Source of the DNA: Ketobacter sp. | GTDB lineage: Bacteria; Pseudomonadota; Gammaproteobacteria; Pseudomonadales; Ketobacteraceae | Direction of reading: 5' to 3' | Assembly (NCBI RefSeq): GCF_003671495.1 | Contig: NZ_RCHN01000013.1 | Span: 227,552 to 291,551, forward strand | Length of the DNA: 64,000 nucleotides | In this document: positions 37,848 to 46,512 of the stretch, in pieces | Position numbering within the stretch: the first letter of the stretch is position 1 | How the letters are laid out: each line of letters opens with the position of its first letter | The notes under the pieces: model-generated | What the model was told of the DNA's origin: nothing | The model's database searches: none | What the model saw: the letters and a program-made list of their open reading frames with translations, nothing else | Made by a program: the position numbers and the translations under genes

Positions 37848-38702
37848 TCAGGTAAACCAGATACGAGGCGCCACCGCCTCGGCCTGTAACATTGTGCGAC
37901 GCAGCAGGTGCCAGGCCGCAAAAAACGCTTTCTTGATCGGCTCCGCCTGCCCGGCCTGGGCCCGCAGAATCAGCAGCTGGGGCAGCTGCGTCACCTCGAT
38001 CTCAAATCTATCATTGCGGTGTTGCTCACACAGATCCCGCAACGCCTGCTCGGCGGCCTGGTCCTGCAAGGTACACACCATGGTGGCCAGGGCCGGCCGG
38101 CCGTTCAAACCCCAGCGCTCCGCCAGCAGGGCGCAGCCACCGTCAAAGCGGCTCTTCTCCAACAGTATGGGGCGGTTTTCCAGGGTCACCTCAAAATGCT
38201 GCTGCAGCGAACCGGCCACAAACAGCTCAGCAGAGGCGGGCCGGCCCAGGCAGGTGATCTCCCAGCCGATAAAGCGGGCGCCTGGTTGCAAATGGATGCG
38301 GGTGCGATTGATGGCCCGGGCATCATTGAAGACGATGTTCTCCTGGGGCAGCCACTCCCCAAACCCGCCACTGGCCACGGTCATCGTCACCTGCTGGGTT
38401 TGCAGCAGGCGCTGGCGGTTGGAACAGTAGACCCTTCCGGCGGAAGGTGTCGTCACCAGAGCGTGGGCAGCGGTGCCAACAGCAGTATCAATGGTCAGGC
38501 TGTCGCCGGCCACAATGCCACCCGGCGGATGCAGGATATAAGCGTGGGCCTGGCCCTGGGGTTCGGGATAAAAGGGGCGCTGCACCCGCAGGGGCCCATC
38601 GTGCCGGTTGCGGACCAGGGCGGTACGGGGCCCCCGCCGCTCAAATTCCAGGGAAAGGGTTGCTGACCACCCGGCCTGAACCGGGGTCGCAATGGCATTC
38701 AT
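37848..38702 (-). CDS. ureD: Urease accessory protein UreD (UreH)
   Basis: UreD binds apourease and scaffolds UreF and UreG for nickel insertion. The 284-residue product shows GPLRVQRPFYPE, CHVYILHPPGGIVAGD-type sequence (here AYILHPPGGIVAGDSL), WLPQENIVFNDA and FIGWEITCLGRPA. It is first in ureDABC-EF. A sigma-54-type promoter and a dyad element lie in the 219-nt upstream gap, so the operon is probably nitrogen-regulated. Confidence 0.95.
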   Translation of the reverse strand: MNAIATPVQAGWSATLSLEFERRGPRTALVRNRHDGPLRVQRPFYPEPQGQAHAYILHPPGGIVAGDSLTIDTAVGTAAHALVTTPSAGRVYCSNRQRLLQTQQVTMTVASGGFGEWLPQENIVFNDARAINRTRIHLQPGARFIGWEITCLGRPASAELFVAGSLQQHFEVTLENRPILLEKSRFDGGCALLAERWGLNGRPALATMVCTLQDQAAEQALRDLCEQHRNDRFEIEVTQLPQLLILRAQAGQAEPIKKAFFAAWHLLRRTMLQAEAVAPRIWFT

Positions 38703-38803
38703 GCAATAGGCCTCTGCTGACTGGATTGTGCTTCTGCACTGGATTAGCGTTCAAGATAACGTTCTGTATTGTGTTGCTTTATATATAGGAGTGGGCTTTG
38801 AAA

Positions 38804-38819
38804 AGCAAAATCCATTCCC
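38804..38819 (-). promoter_or_regulatory. Sigma-54 (-24/-12) promoter element of ureDABC
   Basis: The minus strand reads GGGAATGGATTTTGCT. Against TGGCACG-N4-TTGCT the -12 block is perfect, the -24 block keeps GG, A and G, and the GG-to-GC spacing is 12 nt. Predicted transcription start is near 38793, about 90 nt before the ureD ATG. Confidence 0.6.
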
Positions 38820-38878
38820 CCTGATGCAGCCGCTCCGGCTTGGTTCCCCTCTGATTATCCACCAACCAGATCCTTCAT

Positions 38879-38897
38879 ATGGTGCACCACGCACCAT
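38879..38897. promoter_or_regulatory. Dyad element upstream of the ureD promoter
   Basis: Perfect inverted repeat ATGGTGC-N5-GCACCAT, centred about 95 nt upstream of the predicted start. The position suits an enhancer-binding activator of sigma-54. The half-site GGTGC is that of NtrC, but NtrC sites usually have the half-sites in the opposite order with a 7-nt core, so assignment is tentative. Confidence 0.4.
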
Positions 38898-38921
38898 CAT
38901 GCATCAAGCACCGCTCTGCCC

Positions 38922-40238
38922 CTAGCGCTTCATGCGTTTGCGAATGCTGGCCGGGCTGAAGTAACCGTCCGGCGGCGGCTCGCTGTAAAACCGGGTGCCC
39001 TCTCCGGCACTGCACTGCATGAAATAGGCCCCTTCCTTCAGGTCATGATAGGCATCCAGGGAGGAAAACATCCCCGGCATCTCTTCGTAATATGCAGAAA
39101 AGCGCATGGTGAACCGCCACAGCTCATCATGCTTGTCGTAGATGTCCACCAGCACGATGCTCCAGGTGTCCTCATCAATATAAAACGTGCGCCGCGGGTA
39201 AATGTGACGGGCATCGGCCTTGAGCCTGGCCTCCACCACCCAGACCCGGTGCTTCTCAAAACGCATGGCATGGGGTGATAGGTGGTAAGGCGTCAGCGCC
39301 TGGGGATCGTCACAGCGGTTGTAACGCATTTTCTGGTTGTTATAGGGAATCAGCATTTCCCGCTTGCCCAACAGGGTCCACTCATAGCGATCCAGGGGCC
39401 CGTTGAAGATATCGATTTCATCCGCCACCCGCAGGCCTTCAGAGTTGAACAGGGGGGAGTCATAGCCCAGAGCCGGCGACCGGCGCATCCGGCGCTCGCC
39501 AGTAATGTAGATCCACGACTGGCGCGGTCGCTGAATCGGTTGCAGGGTGTCGTGAATCAATAAGCCGCCACCGGCCAACCGGGCGGGCCCCAGGATGTGG
39601 GAAAAATAAAACAGGTTGCGCTTGTTCAGCAGGGAGCTTTGCCGATGGGGATTGTAATAGGCCGCATAGGTTTCGATGGTGGTTTCGAGGGAATCCACCA
39701 GGGAATTGGGATAAACCGTGTTTTCGAACAAATGCAGTGAGATGAACACCCCTTTCCAGCGGGTCTGGTGATTCCAGATGATTTCATGGGGCGACTTGGG
39801 GATCGGGAACGGCGTGCCCGGCCAGGCCACGAGCAACTCGTCGCCGCTGTCGCTGATGCGGGCATCCGCAAGGTTGCGCTCAATATTAGGGTAAGTCCAT
39901 CGTGGCTGGCGTGCCGTTCGGTGGGTGCTGTACACCGGCATATTGAACGTCTCCGGATGCAGTTCAAACAGTTTTTGCAGACCCGGTGCCAGCCACTCCC
40001 GATACGGTTCCATGGTCTCAGCGGTAATGGTGTAGAGCGGTGCCTCTGCGGTGATCCGCTGCATCCATTGCAGGTGCTCCTGGTCACTCAGCTCATCCGC
40101 ATTCCAGGGGGGAATGGAACCATCCTGATTGCCCGCCCGCTCCGCCCCCACCGGCGTTAGATCCTGACCCAGGGTGGCGGCCTGCACCGGCCAGCTGAGC
40201 AGCACACAGAGTATCGCGCCGCAAGAAAACCGCATCAT
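38922..40238 (-). CDS. DUF1329 exported protein
   Basis: A 438-residue secreted protein with a signal peptide (MMRFSCGAILCVLLSWPVQA) and the DUF1329 signatures LTPVGAERAGNQDGSIPPW, FPIPKSPHEIIWNH, YITGERRMRRSPALGYDSP and RRTFYIDEDTWSIVLVDIYD. DUF1329 proteins belong to the LolB/outer-membrane lipoprotein-sorting fold group and often accompany hydrophobic-compound metabolism genes. Here the gene lies 17 nt after a hybrid sensor kinase, so it may be controlled or sensed by that protein. ATG 40238 is chosen; the long upstream extension lies inside the kinase gene. Confidence 0.87.
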   Translation of the reverse strand: MMRFSCGAILCVLLSWPVQAATLGQDLTPVGAERAGNQDGSIPPWNADELSDQEHLQWMQRITAEAPLYTITAETMEPYREWLAPGLQKLFELHPETFNMPVYSTHRTARQPRWTYPNIERNLADARISDSGDELLVAWPGTPFPIPKSPHEIIWNHQTRWKGVFISLHLFENTVYPNSLVDSLETTIETYAAYYNPHRQSSLLNKRNLFYFSHILGPARLAGGGLLIHDTLQPIQRPRQSWIYITGERRMRRSPALGYDSPLFNSEGLRVADEIDIFNGPLDRYEWTLLGKREMLIPYNNQKMRYNRCDDPQALTPYHLSPHAMRFEKHRVWVVEARLKADARHIYPRRTFYIDEDTWSIVLVDIYDKHDELWRFTMRFSAYYEEMPGMFSSLDAYHDLKEGAYFMQCSAGEGTRFYSEPPPDGYFSPASIRKRMKR

Positions 40239-40255
40239 AGAGGTAGTCCTTATTG

Positions 40256-42499
40256 CTACTGTCCTTGTTGTTCTTTCAATAACACAATCAGGTTTGCGAA
40301 CAGGGCTTCCCGTTCGATGGGCTTTTTCAGAAACCCTTTCATGCCCACCTCGGTGGCCTGGGCCTCGTAGTCTGACAAGACATGGGCGGTGAGTGCAACG
40401 ATCAGGGATTCCGGCCGCCCCTTGCGTCGCTCCCAGCTGAGAATACGGCGCGCGGCGGTGATGCCATCCCACTCCGGCATTTCCCAATCCATCAGAATAC
40501 AATCGTAGCGCTGGCCTTCTTCCACCACCTTCTGATAAGCCTGCAGCCCGTTCTCCACCACATCCACGGTCACCCCGGCTTTTTTCAGCATGCCCTGGAT
40601 CACCATCTGGTTGACCTTGTTGTCCTCTGCCACCAGCATACGACGGCCCTTCAGCTCGCTGCGAAAATGTTCATCCCGCGCAGAGGGCTCCGCCGCCTCA
40701 AAACCGGATAGCCGTGCCTCATCAATACTCTGCAGTTCCACCGTAAACCAAAAGCTGGTGCCACTGCCCTGCTTGCTGCTGACGCCGATTTCACCCCCCA
40801 TCAGACGACACAAACGCTGGCAGATGGCCAAGCCCAGGCCGGTACCACCATAACGCCGGGAGATGGAACGGTTGGCTTGGGAAAACTGCTTGAACAGCTC
40901 GGTCTGCTGATGACTGTCCATGCCGATACCCGTATCCCGCACCACGCCGTACAGAAAACATTTTTCGCCGGTGTTCTTTACCGACAGCCGCACATTCACC
41001 GAGCCCTGCTCAGTAAACTTGAGGCCGTTGCCCACCAGATTCATCAGTATCTGGCGCAGACGCTGGGGATCACAGTTCACCAGGGTGGGCACAGACTTTT
41101 CAAACGAGATATTGAGCTCCAGGCCTTTCTGCCGGAACAGGGGCTTGAACAGGGTCAGGGCTTCGTTCACCGATTGGCGCAGATCAAACACCGTATTGTC
41201 GATCTGCAATTTGCCGGCTTCGATCTTGGAATAATCCAGCACATCATTGATCACCGCCAACAGGGTCTGCCCGGAACTGCGCAGCGCCATCAGGTAATTC
41301 TTCTGCTCTTCGTTCAGCGGCGTGTCCGAGAGCAGCTCCACCATGCCCAGCACCCCGTTGATGGGGGTCCGGATCTCATGGCTCATGGTGGCCAGGAACT
41401 GGCTCTTGGCACGGTCCGCCGCCTCGGCCGCCTCTTTCTCCTGGCGTTCTTTTTGCCGCGCCGAGGCCTCCCGCAAATCCATCACATAGATGAACGCATA
41501 GACCAGCACCAGTAACCCCATCCCGCCCAGGGTCCACTTCTGTTGCGCGGTCGCTTCCCTGCGCTCCAGCTGATACTGCTCCTGCAGCAGGGACAGGATC
41601 TGGTCACGATAGATGGAGGCGGTCACCACATAGGCACTGACATTCTGGTAAAACTGGCGCCAGGGTGTGTCCAGGTCCGCCGACTGGATCACCTTGTCAT
41701 CCAGGGTCTGGGCGGCATCCTGCAACAGGTTCCAGGGCACACTATTGAACGGTGGCTTCTCCGCCAGCGCGGCGTGGTTCTTGAGCAATTGATTGACCCG
41801 GATATTGAGGCGGTCGTGCTGCAGCACCAGGCGCTCATAGATCCGCTCCAGGCTGTCCACCCCGTCGGAGGGCACATGGCCAATGCGCAGGTACAGGCTG
41901 CCATAGGAGCGGGCCCGCCCCAGGTCCGTGGTCAGGTCGCTGAATTCGTCCAGGGCCAGATAGGTGAGGTTGAGGGAGGCGTCATTGCGGTCACTGAACA
42001 ACCCGCCCTGGTCCGCCAGCCGGAACTGGATCTGCTGCAGGGTTTCCACCAGGGGCTGGTGTTCACGGAAAGCCACATCCGGGGTGTACAGCTCCGCCCC
42101 CAGCACCGGGCGCACCCGGCGAATCTGTTTGATAATGCGGGGATAGGTCAGCTCCATGATGGGATTGTCCTGGCTGAACACCACGTCCTTTTCCAGCAGC
42201 ATCACCGAATTGAGCAACTCCAGGCGCTGGCGCTCATACTCGGATTCCAACTCCTCGGAGCGGTCATACACCACGATGACGCTCAGGTCCCGCAGCCGCT
42301 CCGCCAGGTCCACCATGCCCTGCAACACCCGGATATCGTTAACGCCCTTCAATTTGCGGTCGATGGCAGCAATGCGCTCCTCACCGCCGTAAATCAATTG
42401 AATCAACAGCAACAGCAGCGGCACGACCAGAAACAGTGACAACAGGCCAATTCGGGTGGGCAATAAGACTCGGCCGTCCAGACGATACAAATAGAGCAT
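40256..42499 (-). CDS. Hybrid sensor histidine kinase with C-terminal receiver
   Basis: A 747-residue inner-membrane kinase. One membrane segment (about 17-38) and a second (about 324-342) flank a 285-residue helical periplasmic sensor. The core follows: HisKA ([12 protein letters not shown], His374), HATPase (N box [31 protein letters not shown]), and a receiver (about 625-745) with [13 protein letters not shown] as the phosphoacceptor region. There is no output domain, so phosphate should pass to an Hpt or response regulator elsewhere. A DUF1329 gene lies 17 nt downstream. Confidence 0.94.
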   Translation of the reverse strand: MLYLYRLDGRVLLPTRIGLLSLFLVVPLLLLLIQLIYGGEERIAAIDRKLKGVNDIRVLQGMVDLAERLRDLSVIVVYDRSEELESEYERQRLELLNSVMLLEKDVVFSQDNPIMELTYPRIIKQIRRVRPVLGAELYTPDVAFREHQPLVETLQQIQFRLADQGGLFSDRNDASLNLTYLALDEFSDLTTDLGRARSYGSLYLRIGHVPSDGVDSLERIYERLVLQHDRLNIRVNQLLKNHAALAEKPPFNSVPWNLLQDAAQTLDDKVIQSADLDTPWRQFYQNVSAYVVTASIYRDQILSLLQEQYQLERREATAQQKWTLGGMGLLVLVYAFIYVMDLREASARQKERQEKEAAEAADRAKSQFLATMSHEIRTPINGVLGMVELLSDTPLNEEQKNYLMALRSSGQTLLAVINDVLDYSKIEAGKLQIDNTVFDLRQSVNEALTLFKPLFRQKGLELNISFEKSVPTLVNCDPQRLRQILMNLVGNGLKFTEQGSVNVRLSVKNTGEKCFLYGVVRDTGIGMDSHQQTELFKQFSQANRSISRRYGGTGLGLAICQRLCRLMGGEIGVSSKQGSGTSFWFTVELQSIDEARLSGFEAAEPSARDEHFRSELKGRRMLVAEDNKVNQMVIQGMLKKAGVTVDVVENGLQAYQKVVEEGQRYDCILMDWEMPEWDGITAARRILSWERRKGRPESLIVALTAHVLSDYEAQATEVGMKGFLKKPIEREALFANLIVLLKEQQGQ

Positions 42500-42578
42500 C
42501 CTGTAGCTAATTGATTTTAGGGTAATATCTCTTCAAATATAGCGGCTTTACTAACAAATTTCTGCTTTTTTACAGGAC

Positions 42579-42612
42579 AAAAAAAAGCCCCGCCGAGGCA
42601 CTCGGCAGGGCT
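42579..42612 (-). terminator. Intrinsic terminator after the cytochrome c5-like gene
   Basis: On the minus strand the 12-bp stem AGCCCTGCCGAG/CTCGGCGGGGCT (one G-U pair) has a short loop and is followed by eight T. It lies 19 nt after the stop of the cytochrome gene. Confidence 0.93.
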
Positions 42613-42630
42613 TTCCGCGGGGCAGGCCCC

Positions 42631-43110
42631 TTATTGGGATTTGCTTACCATGTAGTCCACGATGGCCTTGATGTCATCGTCGGAGCAGGCCGCACAGGTG
42701 CCGCGGGGGGGCATCATGTTGAGACCATTGATCGCATGGTTGTACAGCGTCTCGTTACCCTGGGCGATTCGAGCAGTCCAGGCTGCGGCGTCTCCGGTCT
42801 TGGGGGCACCGGCCGCACCCGTACCATGACAGGCGGCACAGGTGGTGTTGTACAGGTCTTCCGGGGTTTTCTTGGCTTCTGCACCGGCATCGGCCACCAC
42901 CGCAGCGGAACCGCAGTCTTCACCCTGCAGGCAGACTTTGGCGGCCGGCTGGGTGCGGGCATCAATCTTGGCAGGGCTTAAAATGGAACGGGTTCCGATG
43001 GGTTCATCGCTGCCGGATTGGTCCACCAATTTCGAGGCCAAGGCCTGGCCAGACATCCCCAAACTCAAAAATACTGCCAAAGAAACAATGGCTTGCTTCA
43101 TTTTGCCCAT
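42631..43110 (-). CDS. Cytochrome c5-family protein
   Basis: A 159-residue exported monohaem cytochrome. A signal peptide (cleaved after QALA, about residue 25) is followed by an 55-residue spacer with a Cys pair, and the cytochrome domain with the haem site CAACHGTGAAGAPKTGD. The axial Met is in GLNMMPPRGTC, and the C-terminal CAAC pair (RGTCAACSDDD) forms the typical c5 disulfide. The N-terminal extension is longer than in plain c5. It probably shuttles periplasmic electrons; the partner is unknown. Confidence 0.9.
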   Translation of the reverse strand: MGKMKQAIVSLAVFLSLGMSGQALASKLVDQSGSDEPIGTRSILSPAKIDARTQPAAKVCLQGEDCGSAAVVADAGAEAKKTPEDLYNTTCAACHGTGAAGAPKTGDAAAWTARIAQGNETLYNHAINGLNMMPPRGTCAACSDDDIKAIVDYMVSKSQ

Positions 43111-43257
43111 CTTATCGTGTCCTCTCTACAGAATGCTTCGCGACGCTTCAGCCCCGCTCGAAACGGTTACAAATCATGGAAGGCCGCAAGTATACCGTTA
43201 GTTACCCCTAAAACGGAATCATTGTAAGGGCATTGTCCAGGAATCGGCGCACGGGCC

Positions 43258-43788
43258 CTACTTGGGCGGGAAGTTGGCCAGCATTTCCTGCACCACGTCG
43301 TTCACCAGATAGTCCCGCTGGGTGGGGTTCATGCTGTCCTTCAGGTTGCGGGTGCCCTTGGCCACCCACACCATTTGCTGGCTGGCGCTATCCACCGCTT
43401 CCAATACCAACTGGCCCTCGGTTTTCTGCTTGGCCGGCGGGCTGGTGCTCACACCCACCCCCACATTGCTGGCCACCCCGACCCCGAACCCAAAACTGAC
43501 CCCGGACTGGTCCACCTTGTGTTCCGCCTGCAGGTAATAATGCATTACAAAATCCGCCTGGGCCGGCTCCACCAGCTGATAGCGGCCGCTCAACTGTTGT
43601 TTGATGGCCGCCTCGATGCGGCTGCTGTCCAGGGATTGATAGGTCTGCTTGTCGCTCTGCTGCAGAGCGTAGCGCTGGTAACCGGTGAAGTTGAACTTCG
43701 GATCATAATCATAATTGGCTAATTTTTGTGCGCAGCCAGTCAACAACGTGACCGCCACCGCGATCCCAACCCATATCAGTCTGAACAT
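43258..43788 (-). CDS. DUF4136 lipoprotein
   Basis: A 176-residue lipoprotein. The signal peptide ends in the lipobox LLTGC (Cys about residue 19), followed by DUF4136 features: YDYDPKFNFTGYQRYAL, RIEAAIKQQLSGRYQLVEPAQADFVMHYYLQAEHK, GQLVLEAVDSASQQMVWVAKGTRNL and VQEMLANFPP. The family is of unknown function in the cell envelope. ATG 43788 is supported by AAAGGAAAG upstream and by the signal peptide. Confidence 0.87.
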   Translation of the reverse strand: MFRLIWVGIAVAVTLLTGCAQKLANYDYDPKFNFTGYQRYALQQSDKQTYQSLDSSRIEAAIKQQLSGRYQLVEPAQADFVMHYYLQAEHKVDQSGVSFGFGVGVASNVGVGVSTSPPAKQKTEGQLVLEAVDSASQQMVWVAKGTRNLKDSMNPTQRDYLVNDVVQEMLANFPPK

Positions 43789-44019
43789 GGTGTCTTTCCT
43801 TTCTTTCAGAGGATGAATACTCACCAGCATACTGAATTGATAATCCACTGAAAACACGAATACCGAGCCCGCTGACGAATTTTGCCGGGGTGCATTGAGT
43901 TTCGGGGGAATTGCCCTGTATAATGGCGGTCTTGATCAGGCTGAAAGATCAATTTTCTGAACAAAATCAGGGAATTAGCGTCTAAAGCCGGTTCTTTCAT
44001 CAGATTCTGATGTCGATAC

Positions 44020-44096
44020 GCGCCCGTAGCTCAGCTGGATAGAGTAGGTGGCTTCGAACCACTTGGTCGGGAGTTCGAATCTCTCCGGGCGCGCCA
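44020..44096 (+). tRNA. tRNA-Arg (anticodon UCG)
   Basis: The 77-nt sequence, including encoded CCA, folds as a tRNA: acceptor GCGCCCG/CGGGCGC, D arm around AGCTGGA, anticodon stem GGTGG/CCACT with loop CTTCGAA (anticodon TCG at 44054-44056), and T arm GGGAG-TTCGAAT-CTCTC. It decodes CGA (and by wobble other CGN) arginine codons. No integrase or repeated 3' end is seen nearby, so it does not mark an island. Confidence 0.97.
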
Positions 44097-44465
44097 TTTT
44101 ACTGCAACGTTCATTGCAGGCTGCTTTCAAGCTCAGCTTTGATGGGATCTAGGGCGCTTCCTGGAACCGCGTTCACGATAACACGATAAATAGTTCCACT
44201 GGCCCTTCTGAACACTCTTCTGCCAACGCCTTGTTTACGGTGATGACCTTAATGCGGCTGCCATTCGCTTTCTCAAGCGGCTGTACCGCACAAGCATAAC
44301 AATCAAACGCATTCCTTAATGGCAGCAGTGAGAGGTACAGCGTGGTTTGAAGTGATGGCTGAAAGACGGGCAACAAAAGCAGACAGGTCAAAGCAAAAAA
44401 AAGGGGTGCATCGACCACCCCTTTTACGCCTTCCCTGGTGTGACTTACGCTGGAGTTACTGACAA
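44097..44465. other. 369-nt region without a convincing gene
   Basis: Between tRNA-Arg and the minus-strand secreted-protein gene. It holds the terminator of that gene at 44395-44421. A 98-codon open frame on the minus strand covers most of it, but it lacks a ribosome binding site, runs through that terminator and has no recognisable protein features, so I do not call it. Confidence 0.6.
44395..44421 (-). terminator. Intrinsic terminator of the DUF6345-type operon
   Basis: On the minus strand the stem GGGGTG/CACCCC with a 7-nt loop is followed by eight T, 44 nt past the stop at 44466. The plus strand also ends in TTTT, so it may protect in both directions. Confidence 0.88.
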
Positions 44466-45470
44466 TCACTCATCGCCGTTATTTTTGATGGCCCGCTCGT
44501 CGCGACCGTCCTTGGGTGCCAGCTCCGCTACTTCCATGTAGGGATAAAAGGCCTGCGGTTCAATGGTGGTGGGCACATAAAAGTCGAAGGGGATCATCAC
44601 CGGCTCTTTGTCACCGTAATCGAAATAACGCTCCACCACCACATGATAGGCCGGTTCCATAACCCCCAGACCATCATCATACAGCACCAGGTCCACGGCC
44701 TTCAGTTGGGCGCTGAGCGCTTTCTTTGCGGCGGCTTCGACTTTATCGCGGGCCTGGGACTGCAGCTTTTCGGCGGGCATCAGTTCACGGCTGCTGAGCT
44801 TCTGCACGGCGCCGATGGCGGGCCATTGGTAGACCATACCAGCCGGCTTGCCACTTTCCCCCAGGTGCATGATGATGCGGGCATCACCGTCCACCGGCAG
44901 TCCACCCAGCACCCGGCTGAAGCGTACGGTTTTCAATTTCTCATAGATCACTGAACCGGTTTTGCCGTCGGAGGCGGACATGTTGAGGCCACCCACATGG
45001 GCAATCTGCAACGCCTCGCCCTTCGGTGCCAAACCCATTTCCTGCAGCCAGCGCTGGGACAACTCCACTGCTTCGCCCTCCGATGGCAGATCCGGAGTGG
45101 ACGCGTCCTCCCGATACTTTTTCAGGCCACCGTTGAACATAAAGTTTCCGGTGAGGCTATCCACTTCGAAGGAGGCAGAAGGATCCGCATCGCTGCTGTA
45201 GCCGATGCGATTGGCGCCCAGTTTGAAGGCGTTCTCCTGATTCAGGCGAATCTCATTCAGCTCGGACAGGTGGGCAGCGGTTTTGCTGACCTGGGCCAGA
45301 TGGGCACGACTGGGTTTGGCCGCATGATAGGTGGCCAGAGGCACCTGGTATTCGCCCATACGTTCCAGCTTGTCCAAGCCTTCCACTTTAGCTGCAGACA
45401 CCAGGCCGGAGGCTACCATACACAGGGCCGCCGCCAACATTGACAGTTTACGATTGTGTTGATTGTTCAT
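44466..45470 (-). CDS. Secreted protein of unknown function, propeptide (PepSY/FTP)-like
   Basis: A 334-residue exported protein (signal peptide cleaved near VSAAK, about residue 27). The middle part contains FSRVLGGLPVDGDARIIMHL followed by GESGKPAGMVYQWPAI, then a basic helix and AYHVVVERYFDYGDKEPVMIPFDFYVP. This arrangement looks like the FTP/PepSY propeptide fold of secreted metallopeptidases, but no peptidase domain follows. It starts 17 nt after the gene for a caspase/gingipain-like secreted protein and shares its terminator, so it is likely a folding partner or inhibitor of that protein. Both the fold and role are inference. Confidence 0.75.
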   Translation of the reverse strand: MNNQHNRKLSMLAAALCMVASGLVSAAKVEGLDKLERMGEYQVPLATYHAAKPSRAHLAQVSKTAAHLSELNEIRLNQENAFKLGANRIGYSSDADPSASFEVDSLTGNFMFNGGLKKYREDASTPDLPSEGEAVELSQRWLQEMGLAPKGEALQIAHVGGLNMSASDGKTGSVIYEKLKTVRFSRVLGGLPVDGDARIIMHLGESGKPAGMVYQWPAIGAVQKLSSRELMPAEKLQSQARDKVEAAAKKALSAQLKAVDLVLYDDGLGVMEPAYHVVVERYFDYGDKEPVMIPFDFYVPTTIEPQAFYPYMEVAELAPKDGRDERAIKNNGDE

Positions 45471-45487
45471 GATTGAAATTCCTTTTC

Positions 45488-46183
45488 TTAATACTGGTAC
45501 CAAAGACGAAGACTGGAATGGGTTTCCACCGGATCGCTGACGAACGAGGCATAGGTATCGCCATCCGCGCTGGGATGCATCACTGCTGACCCATGCTCAT
45601 CGCTACGACCTTTGGCGTTAATGGCATCAAACCAGGATTGCCATACAGCATAACCGTCACGAATACGGGGCCCAAAGTAGTTCGTTATTTTCTGGTCGGT
45701 GGATTGCCAGCTGACGGTGTGAAAACCCAACGCCTGATGCAGGCCATCAAACACATCATCACTTTCGCTGGTCCAGTTGGAGTACCAGTCGCTGACTTCA
45801 ATGGGGCTCGGCACCACGTAGCAGGATTCGAAGGCAACAAACTCCGCATCCAGATCGCCATAACCGCGATGACTGGAGGAACCCGCCGAGCTCAAGTCGA
45901 CGGAACCATCCAGCCCCGCGATCAACCAGCGATTACCATGTCCGGCGAAGATCGCGAAGTCCATGGCATCCACCCGATTGTTATTATTCCAGCTCCACTG
46001 ATGTTGATAAGAATAGTAGTACTGCTGATAGTTGAAGTGCTTCAAGAAGTTGTAGACCACAGTGTCATGGCCTTCGTCCGTTGTTCCAGCGTAACCGCCT
46101 TCCTCGCGATCCACTGCCAATGCTGCACCAGAAGACAGGGTGGCTATTGCTGCGAGTACAACAGCCTTGTTCAGTTTATTCAT
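45488..46183 (-). CDS. Secreted DUF6345-like protein with caspase/gingipain-type His-Cys motif
   Basis: A 231-residue exported protein. The signal peptide (MNKLNKAVVLAAIATLSSGA, cleaved near ALA) precedes a Tyr/Trp/Asn-rich region (YQQYYYSYQHQWSWNNNN) and then the motif pair DFAIFAGHGNRW (His82) and AEFVAFESCYVV (Cys121). A strand followed by GHG and a later strand followed by ESC is the catalytic pattern of caspase-fold (CHF/gingipain-like) cysteine peptidases, and the whole resembles DUF6345. ATG 46183 follows AGGAGAA. The next gene, 17 nt downstream, may encode its detached propeptide-like partner. Peptidase activity is a prediction. Confidence 0.75.
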   Translation of the reverse strand: MNKLNKAVVLAAIATLSSGAALAVDREEGGYAGTTDEGHDTVVYNFLKHFNYQQYYYSYQHQWSWNNNNRVDAMDFAIFAGHGNRWLIAGLDGSVDLSSAGSSSHRGYGDLDAEFVAFESCYVVPSPIEVSDWYSNWTSESDDVFDGLHQALGFHTVSWQSTDQKITNYFGPRIRDGYAVWQSWFDAINAKGRSDEHGSAVMHPSADGDTYASFVSDPVETHSSLRLWYQY

Positions 46184-46512
46184 TGAGTTCTCCTTTAGAT
46201 AAATTCCATGTAACGCAAGCACCCTTAACCTAAATCACAATCTGCATTTCGTTACGCAGCCAATGGTAGAGAACCCGGTTGCTTCCCTCAGTGACTTTTT
46301 CACTCCCAATAAGCCGTTTGTTTTACACAAAATTTGTAAAATCACGCATCCCATGCGAACGCGCACAGTTATCGAATAAACTCAAGTGACCTTTGCAGAC
46401 GGCAAAGCGGAAGCACTGCCAATCCAAGGCAGCCACTATTACTTTCAATACCAAACTATCCTATACTCATGAACCTATACGCATAAGAGGCCGATTGCCT
46501 GCAGGAGCCGGT
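46184..46512. other. 329-nt divergent intergenic region
   Basis: AT-richer gap between the secreted-protein operon (minus) and the tandem HAD gene (plus). It contains the operator-like inverted repeat at 46321-46341 and should hold both promoters. The plus-strand open frame extends back to 46393, but its codons lack the GC-rich third positions of the HAD gene, so the extension is treated as untranslated. Confidence 0.6.
46321..46341. promoter_or_regulatory. Operator-like inverted repeat
   Basis: TTTTACA-N7-TGTAAAA, a perfect 7-bp dyad with the spacing of a repressor site, in the middle of the divergent region. It could regulate the DUF6345-type operon, the HAD gene, or both. The binding protein is unknown. 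Confidence 0.4.

Noticed and set aside
44020..44096. tRNA-Arg as an integration site of a genomic island
   Set aside because: No integrase, no direct repeat of the tRNA 3' end and no phage-like genes nearby.
44173..44469. A 98-codon minus-strand frame between tRNA-Arg and the secreted-protein gene
   Set aside because: It begins at the stop codon of the upstream gene, crosses that gene's terminator, and has no ribosome binding site or recognisable features.
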